Positions 42,513 to 51,758 of a stretch of DNA of 64,000 nt are shown piece after piece. The stretch is from Pirellulales bacterium. GTDB taxonomy: Bacteria > Planctomycetota > Planctomycetia > Pirellulales > Lacipirellulaceae. Location: assembly GCA_028279215.1 (NCBI GenBank), contig JANQOF010000055.1:1-64000 (forward strand), in the 5' to 3' direction. The translations under genes and the position numbers were made by a program. Positions within the stretch are counted from its first letter, which is position 1. Each line of letters starts with the position of its first letter. Below the pieces are notes generated by a model. It saw only the letters and a program-made list of their open reading frames with translations. It did no database searches and was not told the DNA's origin.

Positions 42513-44246
42513 TTAACGATTCATCCAAGCTGCAGCTTGATCCAAGTCGGCCAGGTCGATTCTTACCAGCGCGTCGTGCGAGCAAGCGCGGACACACGCG
42601 GGCCCACCGAGGCCATCGGCGCACAGGTCGCACTTGGTAGCTTTCAAAATTGGCAAACCTTTCTCGGTATCAATAGCCGGCTGGCCGAACAGGTCGCGGA
42701 TTTCGACCATGCGAATGCTGTTGTAAGGACAGCTATTCGCGCAAGTCGAACAGCCGACGCAGGTGTCGTCGCTAATGCGAACCACGCCCGACTGCGTATC
42801 GCGATGAATGGCGCCGGTGGGGCACCCGATCATGCATACGGGATCGGTGCAATGCATGCACGCGCCAGCGAACTGGAACCTGTCAAAGGTTGGCCCTTCG
42901 CGGACGAAGCGGGGGTTCCCGTCGTGCATGGTTGCGCATGCACGAACGCAGTCGTCGCACCGCGTGCATCGATCGAGGTCAATCACCATCGCCTGAGCGC
43001 CGTTCACCAATCGCTGGTCGACCAGGAAGTCGACAAGCGGCGTCGGCGCAGCGACATCGTTATGGGAAACAAGGAGTTGATCGACCTGGCGCGGCGGGCG
43101 CGCACGCTGTGTGGTCTCGACAAGCTGCTTGATGCGATCGGGCGAGAGTGTCGGAATCACCGTATCGCGAACCATCTCCAGCGGAATCTCGAGCAAGTCA
43201 ACATGGCCAACAGCGCGAATCGCGAACGGGTGCGTCGGCTGCACGGTAGCCACATCTCCAATCAATTCCGCGACTCCGATCATTTGCCCCTTGCCAAGGT
43301 AAGCGACCGTTCGATGCCCGGCGCCAAAACGTTCGCTCAATCGCACGAAGCCCGATCGCACGAGCAGCACGTTGCTGATGTTGGATCCTTCTTCGGCGAT
43401 CACCGGCTCGCGGGCAAGTCGCTCCAGCGGTGAGAGTGACTCGACGCTTGCGAAGTCGGTATTCCAATCGAAGCTTCCGTGAGAGGCGAACTTAGTCGCG
43501 GCGGCGACGAGTTCCAGTTGGTCGGCCGGCAAGTCGGCCAGCAACGGCGTCTCTCGGAGGTGGACACGGAGGCTATTGGTGCGGTAGAGACGGTCGATGT
43601 GCTCCTTCAGCGCCGGCGCGCGGCGCATGATGTCGCGCAGACCCTGCCAACGAAGCTCGAGCACGACGGCTTTGGTTTCGGCAAACACGGTCGCGGTCCG
43701 TGGCGATCGCGACAAGGCGGCCAACTCGCCAAAAAACTCGCCGGGAAAGAGCTGAGCCGTTCGCGTTTCGTCGAGCACACGAGGGACGTCCTGCAGAAAC
43801 ACATGCGTCTGGGCCCCCGCGCCTCGCACTCCGACCTCTTGATCGCGCACCTCGGCGCGGTGCGGGCGGCGTACTTCGGGCAACTGCTGCGAGCTGCACG
43901 CCTGCATCAACGCGGCGAACCAACTTGGCTTCGCTTGATCTGGGTGGCCGGTCGCGTCGGGCGACAAACTTTCGAGCGCCACGCGGAGTGTACCATGCAG
44001 CAACATGAATGCGCTGTTGCCATAGTCGCCCTCGCGCACCACCAAATCCCCTGGGTCAAACTCAACGATGCGGGCATCGTTGAGCAAGATTCCTTCGAGC
44101 GGCAGTGTGGCCGGAAACCGCGCGCGATCGATGCTTCGAAAAGGCTCAACGCCCAAAAGCCGCTCGACGTCGCGGTTTGTCATACGCTCGCCGAATGGCA
44201 CATCCCAGCGGTTGGGGCGAGCGAACGTGGCTTCAGCAGTCGGCAT
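42513..44246 (-). CDS. Cyclic-nucleotide-binding domains fused to a 4x[4Fe-4S] ferredoxin
   Basis: A 577-aa fusion. The first cNMP domain spans about 55-220 with a loop insertion at 95-160; its phosphate-binding cassette FGELAALSRSPRTATV (172-187) keeps the Glu and Arg that contact cyclic nucleotide. The second (about 235-365) has a degenerate cassette without RTA. Residues 420-565 form a ferredoxin of the DmsB/HybA type with sixteen Cys in four groups (427-437, 463-475, 496-506, 539-555). There is no DNA-binding helix-turn-helix, so this is not a Crp regulator. ATG 44246 is chosen over upstream codons overlapping the previous gene. It lies 25 bp after the tetraheme gene. Confidence 0.92.
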   Translation of the reverse strand: MPTAEATFARPNRWDVPFGERMTNRDVERLLGVEPFRSIDRARFPATLPLEGILLNDARIVEFDPGDLVVREGDYGNSAFMLLHGTLRVALESLSPDATGHPDQAKPSWFAALMQACSSQQLPEVRRPHRAEVRDQEVGVRGAGAQTHVFLQDVPRVLDETRTAQLFPGEFFGELAALSRSPRTATVFAETKAVVLELRWQGLRDIMRRAPALKEHIDRLYRTNSLRVHLRETPLLADLPADQLELVAAATKFASHGSFDWNTDFASVESLSPLERLAREPVIAEEGSNISNVLLVRSGFVRLSERFGAGHRTVAYLGKGQMIGVAELIGDVATVQPTHPFAIRAVGHVDLLEIPLEMVRDTVIPTLSPDRIKQLVETTQRARPPRQVDQLLVSHNDVAAPTPLVDFLVDQRLVNGAQAMVIDLDRCTRCDDCVRACATMHDGNPRFVREGPTFDRFQFAGACMHCTDPVCMIGCPTGAIHRDTQSGVVRISDDTCVGCSTCANSCPYNSIRMVEIRDLFGQPAIDTEKGLPILKATKCDLCADGLGGPACVRACSHDALVRIDLADLDQAAAWMNR

Positions 44247-44271
44247 GGTTTCGGCGAGGGTGGGGTGGGTG

Positions 44272-45318
44272 TTATTTGTAGTCGCTGGGCGATGGCAACA
44301 GTTCGTCGATGGCCGACAGGGTGTTGCCATCTACCTCGGCAAATTGATAGCCGGCTTGGCCAATCGAGTCGGCTGCGGCGAGCACAGCCGATTCGTTGCC
44401 GAGCGTCAATTCGAGTTCAGCGACCGCGTCGAGCGCTTGTGACACGAGTGGGTGATCGATGCGGCGCTGCACTTCCCACAGGCGCCGCTTGGCCCTGGCG
44501 GCTCGCGCGGCGCTCGCGCGGCCGAAGATGGAAAGCTCTGTTGCCTTGGCCACGGCGTGCAAGCTGGCTTCGAGATCGGCCATCGCGCCGACGACGTACA
44601 TCACCCGCAGTCGCGGTTGGTCGCTCGCCGCATTTACCGCTCCATTCGATCTGACAAAGTTGTGACGCACACTTCCTTGCGACCAGGCAACCAACTCGAA
44701 CTGATCGGTGCCCGCCTTATGGCCGCCCACGTTGACCAATCGCTCATCCGGCACGGTGTGGCAGCTCAGGCATTGCCGCGCCAGGAGATACACATTGCTC
44801 GGGTTGTTCATCCCGGCGGCCATGCTCGACATGCGGCGTTGGTGGCGGTGCGCAGGCGACTCCATTTGTCGCGTGATGTTCGGTCCACCATAATCGGCGT
44901 GAAGTTGCAGCCAATCCTTCGCTCCGCCGTGGCACGATTCGCAACTCACGCCGGCCACCACGCGTACGCGGGTTCCGTGCTCCTGGCGCGTGTAGTGGCA
45001 GGTGACGCACGTATCGTTGCGTTTGATCGACCGCAGGCCCATCTTCTCGGCGATCTCTTTGGCCTCTGGCGTGCGATGCAGCACGTCGAACGTGCGGTAG
45101 TGCGGCGTTTGCATCCACTGCTTCAGTTCCGATTCGTGGCACTTCGTACATGTATCGTGCCCCACCACCACCGTTGGGTCGCACTGCCGGGGCGTGAACG
45201 CGGGCGTTACCGAACTGTCGGCGGCAACCAGCCAACTCGCGACCACCAAACCGAGCAGCATAGCGGCAGCCAAGCAGTGGGCAACGGACGTCGCTCTACC
45301 AATTCGAAGCAATCGCAT
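44272..45318 (-). CDS. Tetraheme cytochrome c (c554-like)
   Basis: A 348-aa protein with a signal peptide (LAAAMLLGLVVASWLVAAD, cleaved near 33) and four heme motifs: CTKCH, CVTCH, CESCH and CLSCH. HDTCTKCHESELKQWMQTPHYRTF and SCESCHGGAKDWLQLHADYGG are features of the cytochrome c554 family, in which a CxxCH is followed by conserved histidines as distal ligands. The C-terminal 100 residues are helical and heme-free. It should carry electrons in the periplasm. It starts 12 bp after the reductase gene. Confidence 0.9.
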   Translation of the reverse strand: MRLLRIGRATSVAHCLAAAMLLGLVVASWLVAADSSVTPAFTPRQCDPTVVVGHDTCTKCHESELKQWMQTPHYRTFDVLHRTPEAKEIAEKMGLRSIKRNDTCVTCHYTRQEHGTRVRVVAGVSCESCHGGAKDWLQLHADYGGPNITRQMESPAHRHQRRMSSMAAGMNNPSNVYLLARQCLSCHTVPDERLVNVGGHKAGTDQFELVAWSQGSVRHNFVRSNGAVNAASDQPRLRVMYVVGAMADLEASLHAVAKATELSIFGRASAARAARAKRRLWEVQRRIDHPLVSQALDAVAELELTLGNESAVLAAADSIGQAGYQFAEVDGNTLSAIDELLPSPSDYK

Positions 45319-45330
45319 GAGGCGCTCGGC

Positions 45331-46746
45331 TTACAACTCCAGGACCAATGGCGATGTCGGCACGCTTATACATGCCAGGCAGTATCCGTCGGGCGCCGCC
45401 GCGCCTGCCTGCTTTACCGTAATTACGTTACCCTCGAGCACCCGCGCGGCGCACATACCGCAGCTGCCCGCACGACACCCCGAGTCGATATCGACACCCA
45501 AGCCCTCGATCAACTCCAACAGCGACTCGCAATCGTCGTCCCAGGATGCCTGCTGGGAGCTGCTGGCAAGCCGTACGATGGGTGGCCAATCGGCGGCCGC
45601 AGTGGCTGGACTCGCTTGCGGCAACGCTGCGCGGCGGATGCTGGCTGGGCCAAACGCCTCGTACAGAATGCGTTCCTCGGGCACGCCCGAAGCGAGCAAA
45701 CCTTCGACCAACTGCTCCATCATCTCGCCGGGACCACACAGGTAGTAGTCGAATTGACCAGCAGGCACCACGCGGTGAATGGTCTCGATCGACAACCGCC
45801 CGCGAAGCTGGTAGTCGCCCCCCTCTCGATCGTCAGGCAGCGGTTGCGAGTAGGCAACACACATACGGATGTTGGCGTGTTCGGCAGCGAACTCCTCGAT
45901 TTGCTCGCGTAGCGGGTGTTCGCAGCTGTTGCGTACGCCGTAGAAGAAGTAGACATCGCGCGAGTCGTTCGTTTCGGCAAGCTCGGCCAGCATGCTGGCC
46001 AGCGGTGTGACACCGATGCCGCCGGCGACGAGCACGAGCGGAAGCTGCCGACGTGGATCCAAAAAGAACCCGCCCCGCGGCGCGCTCGCGGCCAAGCGAT
46101 CGCCAATCGCAAGGGCGTGCATCCTACTGCTTGCACGTCCCGCTGGCACCTGCGACTCATTACTACTTGGTGGCTCAAGGAGTTTGATCGTCAGGCGATA
46201 GTATTCGTCGCGTGGCCGATCCGACAGCGAATAGCAACGCACCAGGGGCTTCTCGCCCGCTGCGGTTTCGAAGTGGCAAGTGATGTACTGGCCCGGCTCG
46301 AACCGTGGCAGCGACCCGCCGTCGGGGTCGGTGAGATAGATCGATTTGACGTGGCGAGCTTCGTCAACCAGAGCCGACACGCGCAGGTCGCGTGTGCCCG
46401 ACCAACCCAGGAAATCTTGACGATCGGCTCTGGCCGCCCGCGCGGTGGCGTCCACCTCTCGGAGAAACGCTTGCCTCTCGTGCGCGTAGTTGCGCTGACG
46501 CTGGCGCAGCCGCATCCAGCCTCCCAAAGCAAGCGTCGCCAGTCGTCCGGTGGCCAGCACAGCAAGTGCCAGGCCGACGTAATACAGCAGCGGGTCGATC
46601 GGCCAGTCCCTTCCATGTCTGTAGCCACGATACCAGCAGTGCGCGCACCGGCACCGCGGCGCGATTATTCCCCAATCGTTCGAGACTGTCCAGAACAATC
46701 GACAGGGTGCTGCTAGCACGATTGTAACGATTGCGCATGCCGCCAA
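45331..46746 (-). CDS. FAD/NAD(P)-dependent oxidoreductase with C-terminal 2Fe-2S ferredoxin
   Basis: A 471-aa protein (from a TTG start). The FAD site is RCYSLSDRP at 170-178, the NAD(P) site VLVAGGIGVTPLASML near 236-251, then YLCGPGEMMEQL. The C-terminus is a plant-type [2Fe-2S] ferredoxin with Cys 424, 429, 432 and 459 (CX4CX2CX26C). Residues about 52-75 form a membrane helix. It should take electrons from NAD(P)H. The start is doubtful: TTG 46746, GTG 46719 and TTG 46698 are all possible; none has a clear SD. It is the first of the five-gene set and is divergent from the cyclase. Confidence 0.9.
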   Translation of the reverse strand: MAACAIVTIVLAAPCRLFWTVSNDWGIIAPRCRCAHCWYRGYRHGRDWPIDPLLYYVGLALAVLATGRLATLALGGWMRLRQRQRNYAHERQAFLREVDATARAARADRQDFLGWSGTRDLRVSALVDEARHVKSIYLTDPDGGSLPRFEPGQYITCHFETAAGEKPLVRCYSLSDRPRDEYYRLTIKLLEPPSSNESQVPAGRASSRMHALAIGDRLAASAPRGGFFLDPRRQLPLVLVAGGIGVTPLASMLAELAETNDSRDVYFFYGVRNSCEHPLREQIEEFAAEHANIRMCVAYSQPLPDDREGGDYQLRGRLSIETIHRVVPAGQFDYYLCGPGEMMEQLVEGLLASGVPEERILYEAFGPASIRRAALPQASPATAAADWPPIVRLASSSQQASWDDDCESLLELIEGLGVDIDSGCRAGSCGMCAARVLEGNVITVKQAGAAAPDGYCLACISVPTSPLVLEL

Positions 46747-46836
46747 CCGTTTGAACCAACAACACTCCCTAATGACTCCATCGCGGTTGACCTACGTTTG
46801 TTCTGTAGGCCTTGCTGCGACCCGAGACCGCCCGCC

Positions 46837-48531
46837 ATGTTGGACATCGCCGTCTACAACTCGCACCAACACGAGCAAACCCGCCACCACGGGCTGGTGG
46901 CGCTCGCGCCGGATGCAGCCGGCGCGTGGCGGATCGTCCGTCCACCCGATGTACCGACCGAAGGTGATCGCATAGAGTGCATACCCACATCGAGTGGCCA
47001 CGAGATTCGCATTGCGTGCGACTACGTTGACGATGCGGTGACCGGCTCAAGCATCGAACTCAACGGCTTGTTGCGCTTAAGGCTTGGGCAGACGCACATC
47101 GAGCTGCGCGGCATGAACAATCGCCCCAAGCGATCCGTTGGCACCCTCGACGCGGCGGCCTATCAGGAACTACGCGATCCCAAACAAGGTGGACCGGCGC
47201 CCGCAACGCTCGGTCGCTGGTTCGAAGCACTCACCAAGCTGCATCGCTGCACGGCAGGTCGCGCCGATTTGTTTGAGCAGGCCGCGGGATTTGTAATCGA
47301 TCCGATGGGCTTAGACGGCGGCATGATACTTCGCCGCAGTGGTGACGATTGGCAAGTCGTCGCGAGTGATTTGCCACGCCCTGAACTAGGCATCTGCTTC
47401 GACGTCGAATTGGTCGAGCAAGCCGCTCGCGAGCAGCGCACGTTGTTCCACCACGAGCCTGACGAAGGCCTTTCGGTGCTGGTATCACCGCTCATGAATC
47501 GTGGGCATCGTGTCGAATGGGCGGTGTACGCCTACCGCGCTCTACATAACGAAAACAGCCGCCGCGGCGTGCGATACCTGGAAGCTCATCTGGTCGAGTT
47601 GCTTGCCGGGTCGGTAAGGTCGGCCTTGGACCGCCTGTCGGCCGAAGCCAACGCGGCCCGCCGAAGGGCAACGCTGCTGCAGTCGTTTGAGCCGAACGTT
47701 GTCGAGCAGGTAGAACTAAGCGCCACGACTCTTGCCGGTACCGAGCGTGAAATCACCGTGTTGTTTGCCGATCTGCGTGGGTTCGCCACGTTGTGCGAGC
47801 AGCTCCCCACCTGCGACACGTACGCACTGCTGAACGACGTGATGAATGCGTTGACCGCGGCGGTAATGAGCCACGGCGGAACCCTGATTGACTACTACGG
47901 CGACGGTTTGGCAGCGATGTGGAATGCGCCAATCGATCAGCCGCGCCACCCGCAGCTCGCTTGCCGAGCGGCGTTCGATATGCTTGATTCGCTCCCTGGT
48001 GTTTCCGACGGCTGGCAACATGCGCTTGCCGCTCCGCTGCAACTGGGCATCGGCATTCACACAGGTCGGGCGCAAGTAGGCAACATCGGCAGCACTCTGC
48101 GACTGAAGTATGGGCCGCGCGGTTCAACAGTCAACTTGGCCAGCCGTCTTGAGCAGGCCACCAAAATCGTTGGCGCGCCGATCTTGGTTACCCGCGAGGT
48201 CGCGTCGCAGTTGAGTAGTGAGTTCATTGATTATAGAGTGTGCCAGGCGGACTTGGCCGGCATGCAGCAGTCGGTCGACCTGTTCGCCATTTGCCGATCG
48301 CGAAACGACGAGCAATTGCTGGCCGCGATCACCCGCTACGAGTCGGCGCTCGAGTTGTACGAAGCAGGCGATTTGGAAAATGCCCAAGCACAGCTTGCCA
48401 CTCTGGCGCACGACGCCGACGTGCCAGTGAGCTTCCTCAGGGCACAAATCAACCACGAAGTGCATCGCCGACTAGGCCGCAGGGCCAGCGATGAATACAT
48501 CAATAACGCGATTCAATTGAATGGAAAGTAA
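46837..48531 (+). CDS. Class III adenylate/guanylate cyclase with GAF-like sensor
   Basis: A 564-aa protein. Residues 1-95 are a small beta-rich domain not recognised, 125-265 a GAF-like sensor (GRADLFEQAAGFVIDP to EWAVYAYRA), and about 305-490 a class III cyclase domain. Metal-binding Asp312 (FADLRGF) and Asp356 (YYGDGLAAMW) are 44 residues apart, as in active cyclases; GNIGSTLRLKYGPRGSTVNL and ASRLEQ follow. The last 60 residues are a helical tail with a TPR-like repeat. The product, cAMP or cGMP, cannot be decided. It is divergent from the electron-transfer operon across 90 bp, so they share one control region. Confidence 0.93.
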   Translation: MLDIAVYNSHQHEQTRHHGLVALAPDAAGAWRIVRPPDVPTEGDRIECIPTSSGHEIRIACDYVDDAVTGSSIELNGLLRLRLGQTHIELRGMNNRPKRSVGTLDAAAYQELRDPKQGGPAPATLGRWFEALTKLHRCTAGRADLFEQAAGFVIDPMGLDGGMILRRSGDDWQVVASDLPRPELGICFDVELVEQAAREQRTLFHHEPDEGLSVLVSPLMNRGHRVEWAVYAYRALHNENSRRGVRYLEAHLVELLAGSVRSALDRLSAEANAARRRATLLQSFEPNVVEQVELSATTLAGTEREITVLFADLRGFATLCEQLPTCDTYALLNDVMNALTAAVMSHGGTLIDYYGDGLAAMWNAPIDQPRHPQLACRAAFDMLDSLPGVSDGWQHALAAPLQLGIGIHTGRAQVGNIGSTLRLKYGPRGSTVNLASRLEQATKIVGAPILVTREVASQLSSEFIDYRVCQADLAGMQQSVDLFAICRSRNDEQLLAAITRYESALELYEAGDLENAQAQLATLAHDADVPVSFLRAQINHEVHRRLGRRASDEYINNAIQLNGK

Positions 48532-48543
48532 GGTCGGTCCGCA

Positions 48544-49752
48544 TTAACGCGTTTGAGTTCGCGGCAGCCGTGCCGTCAAATTTGCCGCACCGTCCCGGCC
48601 GTATCGAGCAAGCAACGCGCCAACACCATACAACGAGGTGCGCAGCTCGGGTGGGCCGAACAACAAGTTGCCATGCGTATCGAGGACGCACGCCGAGCGA
48701 TGCGGGTCTTCCGCTGGGCACGCTCCCCACAACGAAAGCGACTCGGTGTCGATGGCAAACGCGACCGCCAGATGACCGAATGCGACGGGCTCGTTGGCAG
48801 CCAGGCCGGCAGCCGGCTGCCACGTTTGGTAGAGCTGCGACAAGATCATCTGAGCGACGGCGGCGTCCATTTCTCCAGCAGCTCCCACTAGCGTGCCCGT
48901 AGCACGCACCATGCAGCCATCGGCCCATTGCATTTCAAGACCTTGGATACTGGCCTCGGCCTCAATCAGAAGCTGCGTCAGTTCAGCCACCGACACGCCA
49001 TCGACCCGACCATGTAATTCACCGCTTGTTGTGTTCGAGTGAGTAATCGTCGCTTCACCTTCGAAGGTCGCGTGCTTTGCCCCAGCCAATAGGCCGCCAA
49101 GTTCAGCGACCCATTGAGCAGGTATCTTGGAGCCCGCCGTGTTTAGAGTCGCCTGCGTGGCTGGCGGCGAGACTTGGCGGTTTCGAACAACAGTTAGCGT
49201 TGGCCCATGCGGTGCGCTGCCAAGCTTCACCAACAACTCGCGACCGAGCACGTCGCTGCCATCGCCCTTTGAGTTGAGCCGAATGGTCAAATCACTGTCC
49301 GCAAGGACAGCAAGCGCTGCGGAGGGAATGTCGCCGTTCCAACTCACTCGCGACATGTGTATCGACACTTTGGCTGGCCAATCGACCGCCAACGACCTCT
49401 CGGCGGTAGCGGCTAGCTGCATTAACTCCTCGGCGGCAAGGCACACTCCCGATAGTTCAACTTTCGTGCCCGAATCGGAGCGAATCGTTGCGACGTCGGC
49501 CGTGAGGGTCAACGCTCCGGTCTCCACGTTCTTGAGCTTCACGCCCGTTGCGCGATAGACGCCCGGGGTGGGGGTCGACAGGCTGTCGACCAACACCCGC
49601 ATGCCAAGCATTCGCTCGACCTTGGCCAGCCGCGCCGAGCGCGTGCTCGGCAGGCGCTCCGCGGTAGCCCAAGCGACGACTGCTAGCGTTGGGAACACGC
49701 AACCGACGAGAAACACCAGGCGGCAAAGGCGGCGTTTGGACGATTGATGCAT
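48544..49752 (-). CDS. Secreted or membrane-anchored hypothetical protein
   Basis: A 402-aa protein with an N-terminal membrane segment or signal (LCRLVFLVGCVFPTLAVVAW, about 9-28). The rest is beta-rich with repeated short strands (GVYRATGVKLKNVETGALTL, ATFEGEATITHSNTTSGELH), resembling AsmA/DUF-type lipid-transfer relatives only loosely. No catalytic motif. It converges on the cyclase gene (12 bp apart) and lies 44 bp downstream of aroC on the same strand, so it may be read through from aroC. Confidence 0.6.
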   Translation of the reverse strand: MHQSSKRRLCRLVFLVGCVFPTLAVVAWATAERLPSTRSARLAKVERMLGMRVLVDSLSTPTPGVYRATGVKLKNVETGALTLTADVATIRSDSGTKVELSGVCLAAEELMQLAATAERSLAVDWPAKVSIHMSRVSWNGDIPSAALAVLADSDLTIRLNSKGDGSDVLGRELLVKLGSAPHGPTLTVVRNRQVSPPATQATLNTAGSKIPAQWVAELGGLLAGAKHATFEGEATITHSNTTSGELHGRVDGVSVAELTQLLIEAEASIQGLEMQWADGCMVRATGTLVGAAGEMDAAVAQMILSQLYQTWQPAAGLAANEPVAFGHLAVAFAIDTESLSLWGACPAEDPHRSACVLDTHGNLLFGPPELRTSLYGVGALLARYGRDGAANLTARLPRTQTR

Positions 49753-49796
49753 GCCACGGAAAGTGAGAGGATCGGAAAGCGGGATTGCCGACCGCC

Positions 49797-50936
49797 CTAT
49801 CTCTCCCGGGCCATTTTTTGGAAGAGGTCGTAGCGGGCTTGCATCTCGGGCAAGCTATCTCCTCCAAATTTATCGACCAGCGCTCCAGCAATCTCGAACG
49901 CAACTACGTTTTCGACAATCACGCTAGCAGCCGGTACGGCGCAAACGTCGCTCCGCTCGTAACTAGCTTCGGAGGGCTCTTTCGTATCGAGGTTGATGGA
50001 AGCCAGCGGCTTGGCCAGGGTGCTGATGGGCTTCTTGGCGGCGCGAACCACTAGCGGCATGCCATTGGTCATGCCACCTTCCAATCCGCCAGCGTTGTTG
50101 GTTGGTCGCACGTATCCCATGTGCGGCTCGTCGCGCAACAACTCGTCGAAGTGAATCGGATCGTGCACTGCGGAGCCCGGTCGGCGAGCCGCTTCGAAGC
50201 CGAGGCCAATCTCCACTCCTTTAATCGCCTGCACCGCCATCACGGCTTTAGCGATACGACCATCGAGCTTGCGATCCCACTGGGCGTGAGTCCCCAAGCC
50301 GAACGGCAGTCCGTCGACTCGCACTTCCACCACGCCGCCAAGCGTGTCGCCCGCCTTGCGGGCTCTATCGATCATCTTCTTGATGTCGGCGTCGTGTTCG
50401 GGTTGGAGCGAGTAAACCTCGCTCGAATCTCTTGCCGCACGCAATGTGTCGTAGTCGGCCTCGACCGCATCGAACCGCTCGCCGCCAAGCTCCACCACGT
50501 AGCCCAGCACAGTGATGCCAAACGGCGCGAGCAACTGCTTGGCCAACCCGCCGGCCGCCACACGAACTGCCGTTTCACGAGCGCTCGAGCGCTCGAGCAC
50601 ACCGCGTATCGAGCCAAGGTATTTCAGCGAGCCCGTTAGGTCAGCGTGGCCAGGTCGAGGGCGCGGCAAGTCGTCGAGCCGCTCGAGCTTGTAGTCGCGG
50701 TTGGGAACCTCAAGTGCGATGGGGCTGCCAAGTGTCATGTCGCGCCAGATGCCGGTCCGTATCTGCACTTGGTCGGTTTCGATCCGCTGCCGCCCGCCAC
50801 GGCCATAACCACCTTGCCGGCGTTTCAATTCAACGTTGATCGGCTCGGTATCGACCTGCACGCCCGCCGGAAAACCATCCACCAAAGCAATGAGCGTTTG
50901 CCCGTGCGATTCACCAGCGGTCCAGTAGCGGAGCAT
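49797..50936 (-). CDS. aroC: Chorismate synthase
   Basis: A 379-aa enzyme that makes chorismate from EPSP using reduced FMN, the last step of the shikimate pathway. GESHGQTLIALVDGFPAG, RRQGGYGRGGRQ, RPRPGHADLTGSLKY, RSSARETAVRVAAGGLAKQLL, NNAGGLEGGMTNG and RSDVCAVPAASVI are all conserved. The ATG at 50936 begins the fold (MLRYWTAGESHG). The leader is a short C/T-rich tandem and a perfect TATAAT lies 46-51 bp upstream. Confidence 0.97.
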   Translation of the reverse strand: MLRYWTAGESHGQTLIALVDGFPAGVQVDTEPINVELKRRQGGYGRGGRQRIETDQVQIRTGIWRDMTLGSPIALEVPNRDYKLERLDDLPRPRPGHADLTGSLKYLGSIRGVLERSSARETAVRVAAGGLAKQLLAPFGITVLGYVVELGGERFDAVEADYDTLRAARDSSEVYSLQPEHDADIKKMIDRARKAGDTLGGVVEVRVDGLPFGLGTHAQWDRKLDGRIAKAVMAVQAIKGVEIGLGFEAARRPGSAVHDPIHFDELLRDEPHMGYVRPTNNAGGLEGGMTNGMPLVVRAAKKPISTLAKPLASINLDTKEPSEASYERSDVCAVPAASVIVENVVAFEIAGALVDKFGGDSLPEMQARYDLFQKMARER

Positions 50937-50940
50937 TTCT

Positions 50941-50973
50941 TGGAGGGGTCAGGGGTCAGGGATCGGAGGGCAG
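50941..50973 (-). repeat. Short tandem leader in front of aroC
   Basis: On the coding strand it reads CCTGACCCCTGACCCCTCC just before the start codon, with no SD. A very similar sequence precedes alaS (57852-57885). Confidence 0.5.
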
Positions 50974-50981
50974 GGAATTCT

Positions 50982-50987
50982 ATTATA
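50982..50987 (-). promoter_or_regulatory. -10 box of aroC
   Basis: TATAAT on the minus strand, 46 bp before the ATG. The -35 is weak (TTGAAC lies only 14 bp upstream). Transcription starting near 50975 would make a leader of about 40 nt made up mostly of the C/T-rich tandem. Confidence 0.45.
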
Positions 50988-51086
50988 GTTAGCGAAGTTG
51001 GGTTCAACTATTGGGGGAAACTTGCGTGCGACGTGGCGAATGCCGGTACAATGGCCAACGAGTAACCCTTCGTTGGAACTAGTCGG

Positions 51087-51758
51087 ATGGATGAATTGAA
51101 TCCTTACGCAGCACCGCAGGCAGAGTTGGAAGAGATCCCGGTCGAGATTGACGGGGACACCGACGTGGTGCGCGAAGTCAACACGTTGCTAATGCCAGAA
51201 GGCACCCAGCTTCCGCGTCGTTGTGTAAGTTGCAATCAGCCGGCGGTACACGGGTTTAACGTTTGGTCCTCACGGCTAACCGGGGCCGCCCTCGTTATGC
51301 GAGTAGCATTGGTCGTCATAGTTATTCTTGGAGTTTCATTCTTGCGTCATGCGGTACCCAAGGCGTACGAAGCCTTCGTACTACCAATGATAGTGCTTGT
51401 GCTGATTCCGACCTCTTACGTGACGCGGCGTTCGGGTTTTGTGAGTTTTCGGTTCTTCTTATGTGGAAAGCATCGAGTCCTTCGAATACTCACCCAAACG
51501 TTGTTGTGGAGCGGCGTCGCGCTGGTCATCTGTCGCGAGATGGCTCGAGACCACTTTCCCACCGCTGCCGATGATCCATTTCCTGGGTTTCTGCTGTTGT
51601 TTTTTGCCAGCCTCGCAGTTGCACATCTTTTCCGCGTTAACGTTCGGCCACTGATGGGCCGCAAGAATCCATATGGGTTTCGAGGCTTTGGTAGAGCTTA
51701 CTTGGATAGTTTCTCCACGATTGACGAATCTACCTCCACCCAAACTCCCGTCCAGTAA
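51087..51758 (+). CDS. Membrane protein with N-terminal NPYAAP motif
   Basis: A 223-aa protein starting [16 protein letters not shown]. The NPY-x-AP/SP motif at the extreme N-terminus is a hallmark of many planctomycete membrane proteins; its meaning is unknown. A CVSCNQPA pair near 46-49 may bind zinc together with the later CGKH. Four membrane helices follow ([64 protein letters not shown]). The 3' end overlaps purC by 29 bp in convergent orientation. Confidence 0.75.
   Translation: MDELNPYAAPQAELEEIPVEIDGDTDVVREVNTLLMPEGTQLPRRCVSCNQPAVHGFNVWSSRLTGAALVMRVALVVIVILGVSFLRHAVPKAYEAFVLPMIVLVLIPTSYVTRRSGFVSFRFFLCGKHRVLRILTQTLLWSGVALVICREMARDHFPTAADDPFPGFLLLFFASLAVAHLFRVNVRPLMGRKNPYGFRGFGRAYLDSFSTIDESTSTQTPVQ

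Noticed and set aside
42513..44246. The CNBD-ferredoxin protein as a Crp/Fnr transcription factor
   Set aside because: It has no helix-turn-helix; the C-terminus is a four-cluster ferredoxin.
44452..45912. A 486-residue plus-strand frame opposite the tetraheme cytochrome and reductase
   Set aside because: It spans two real genes and the gap between them and has no recognisable domain.
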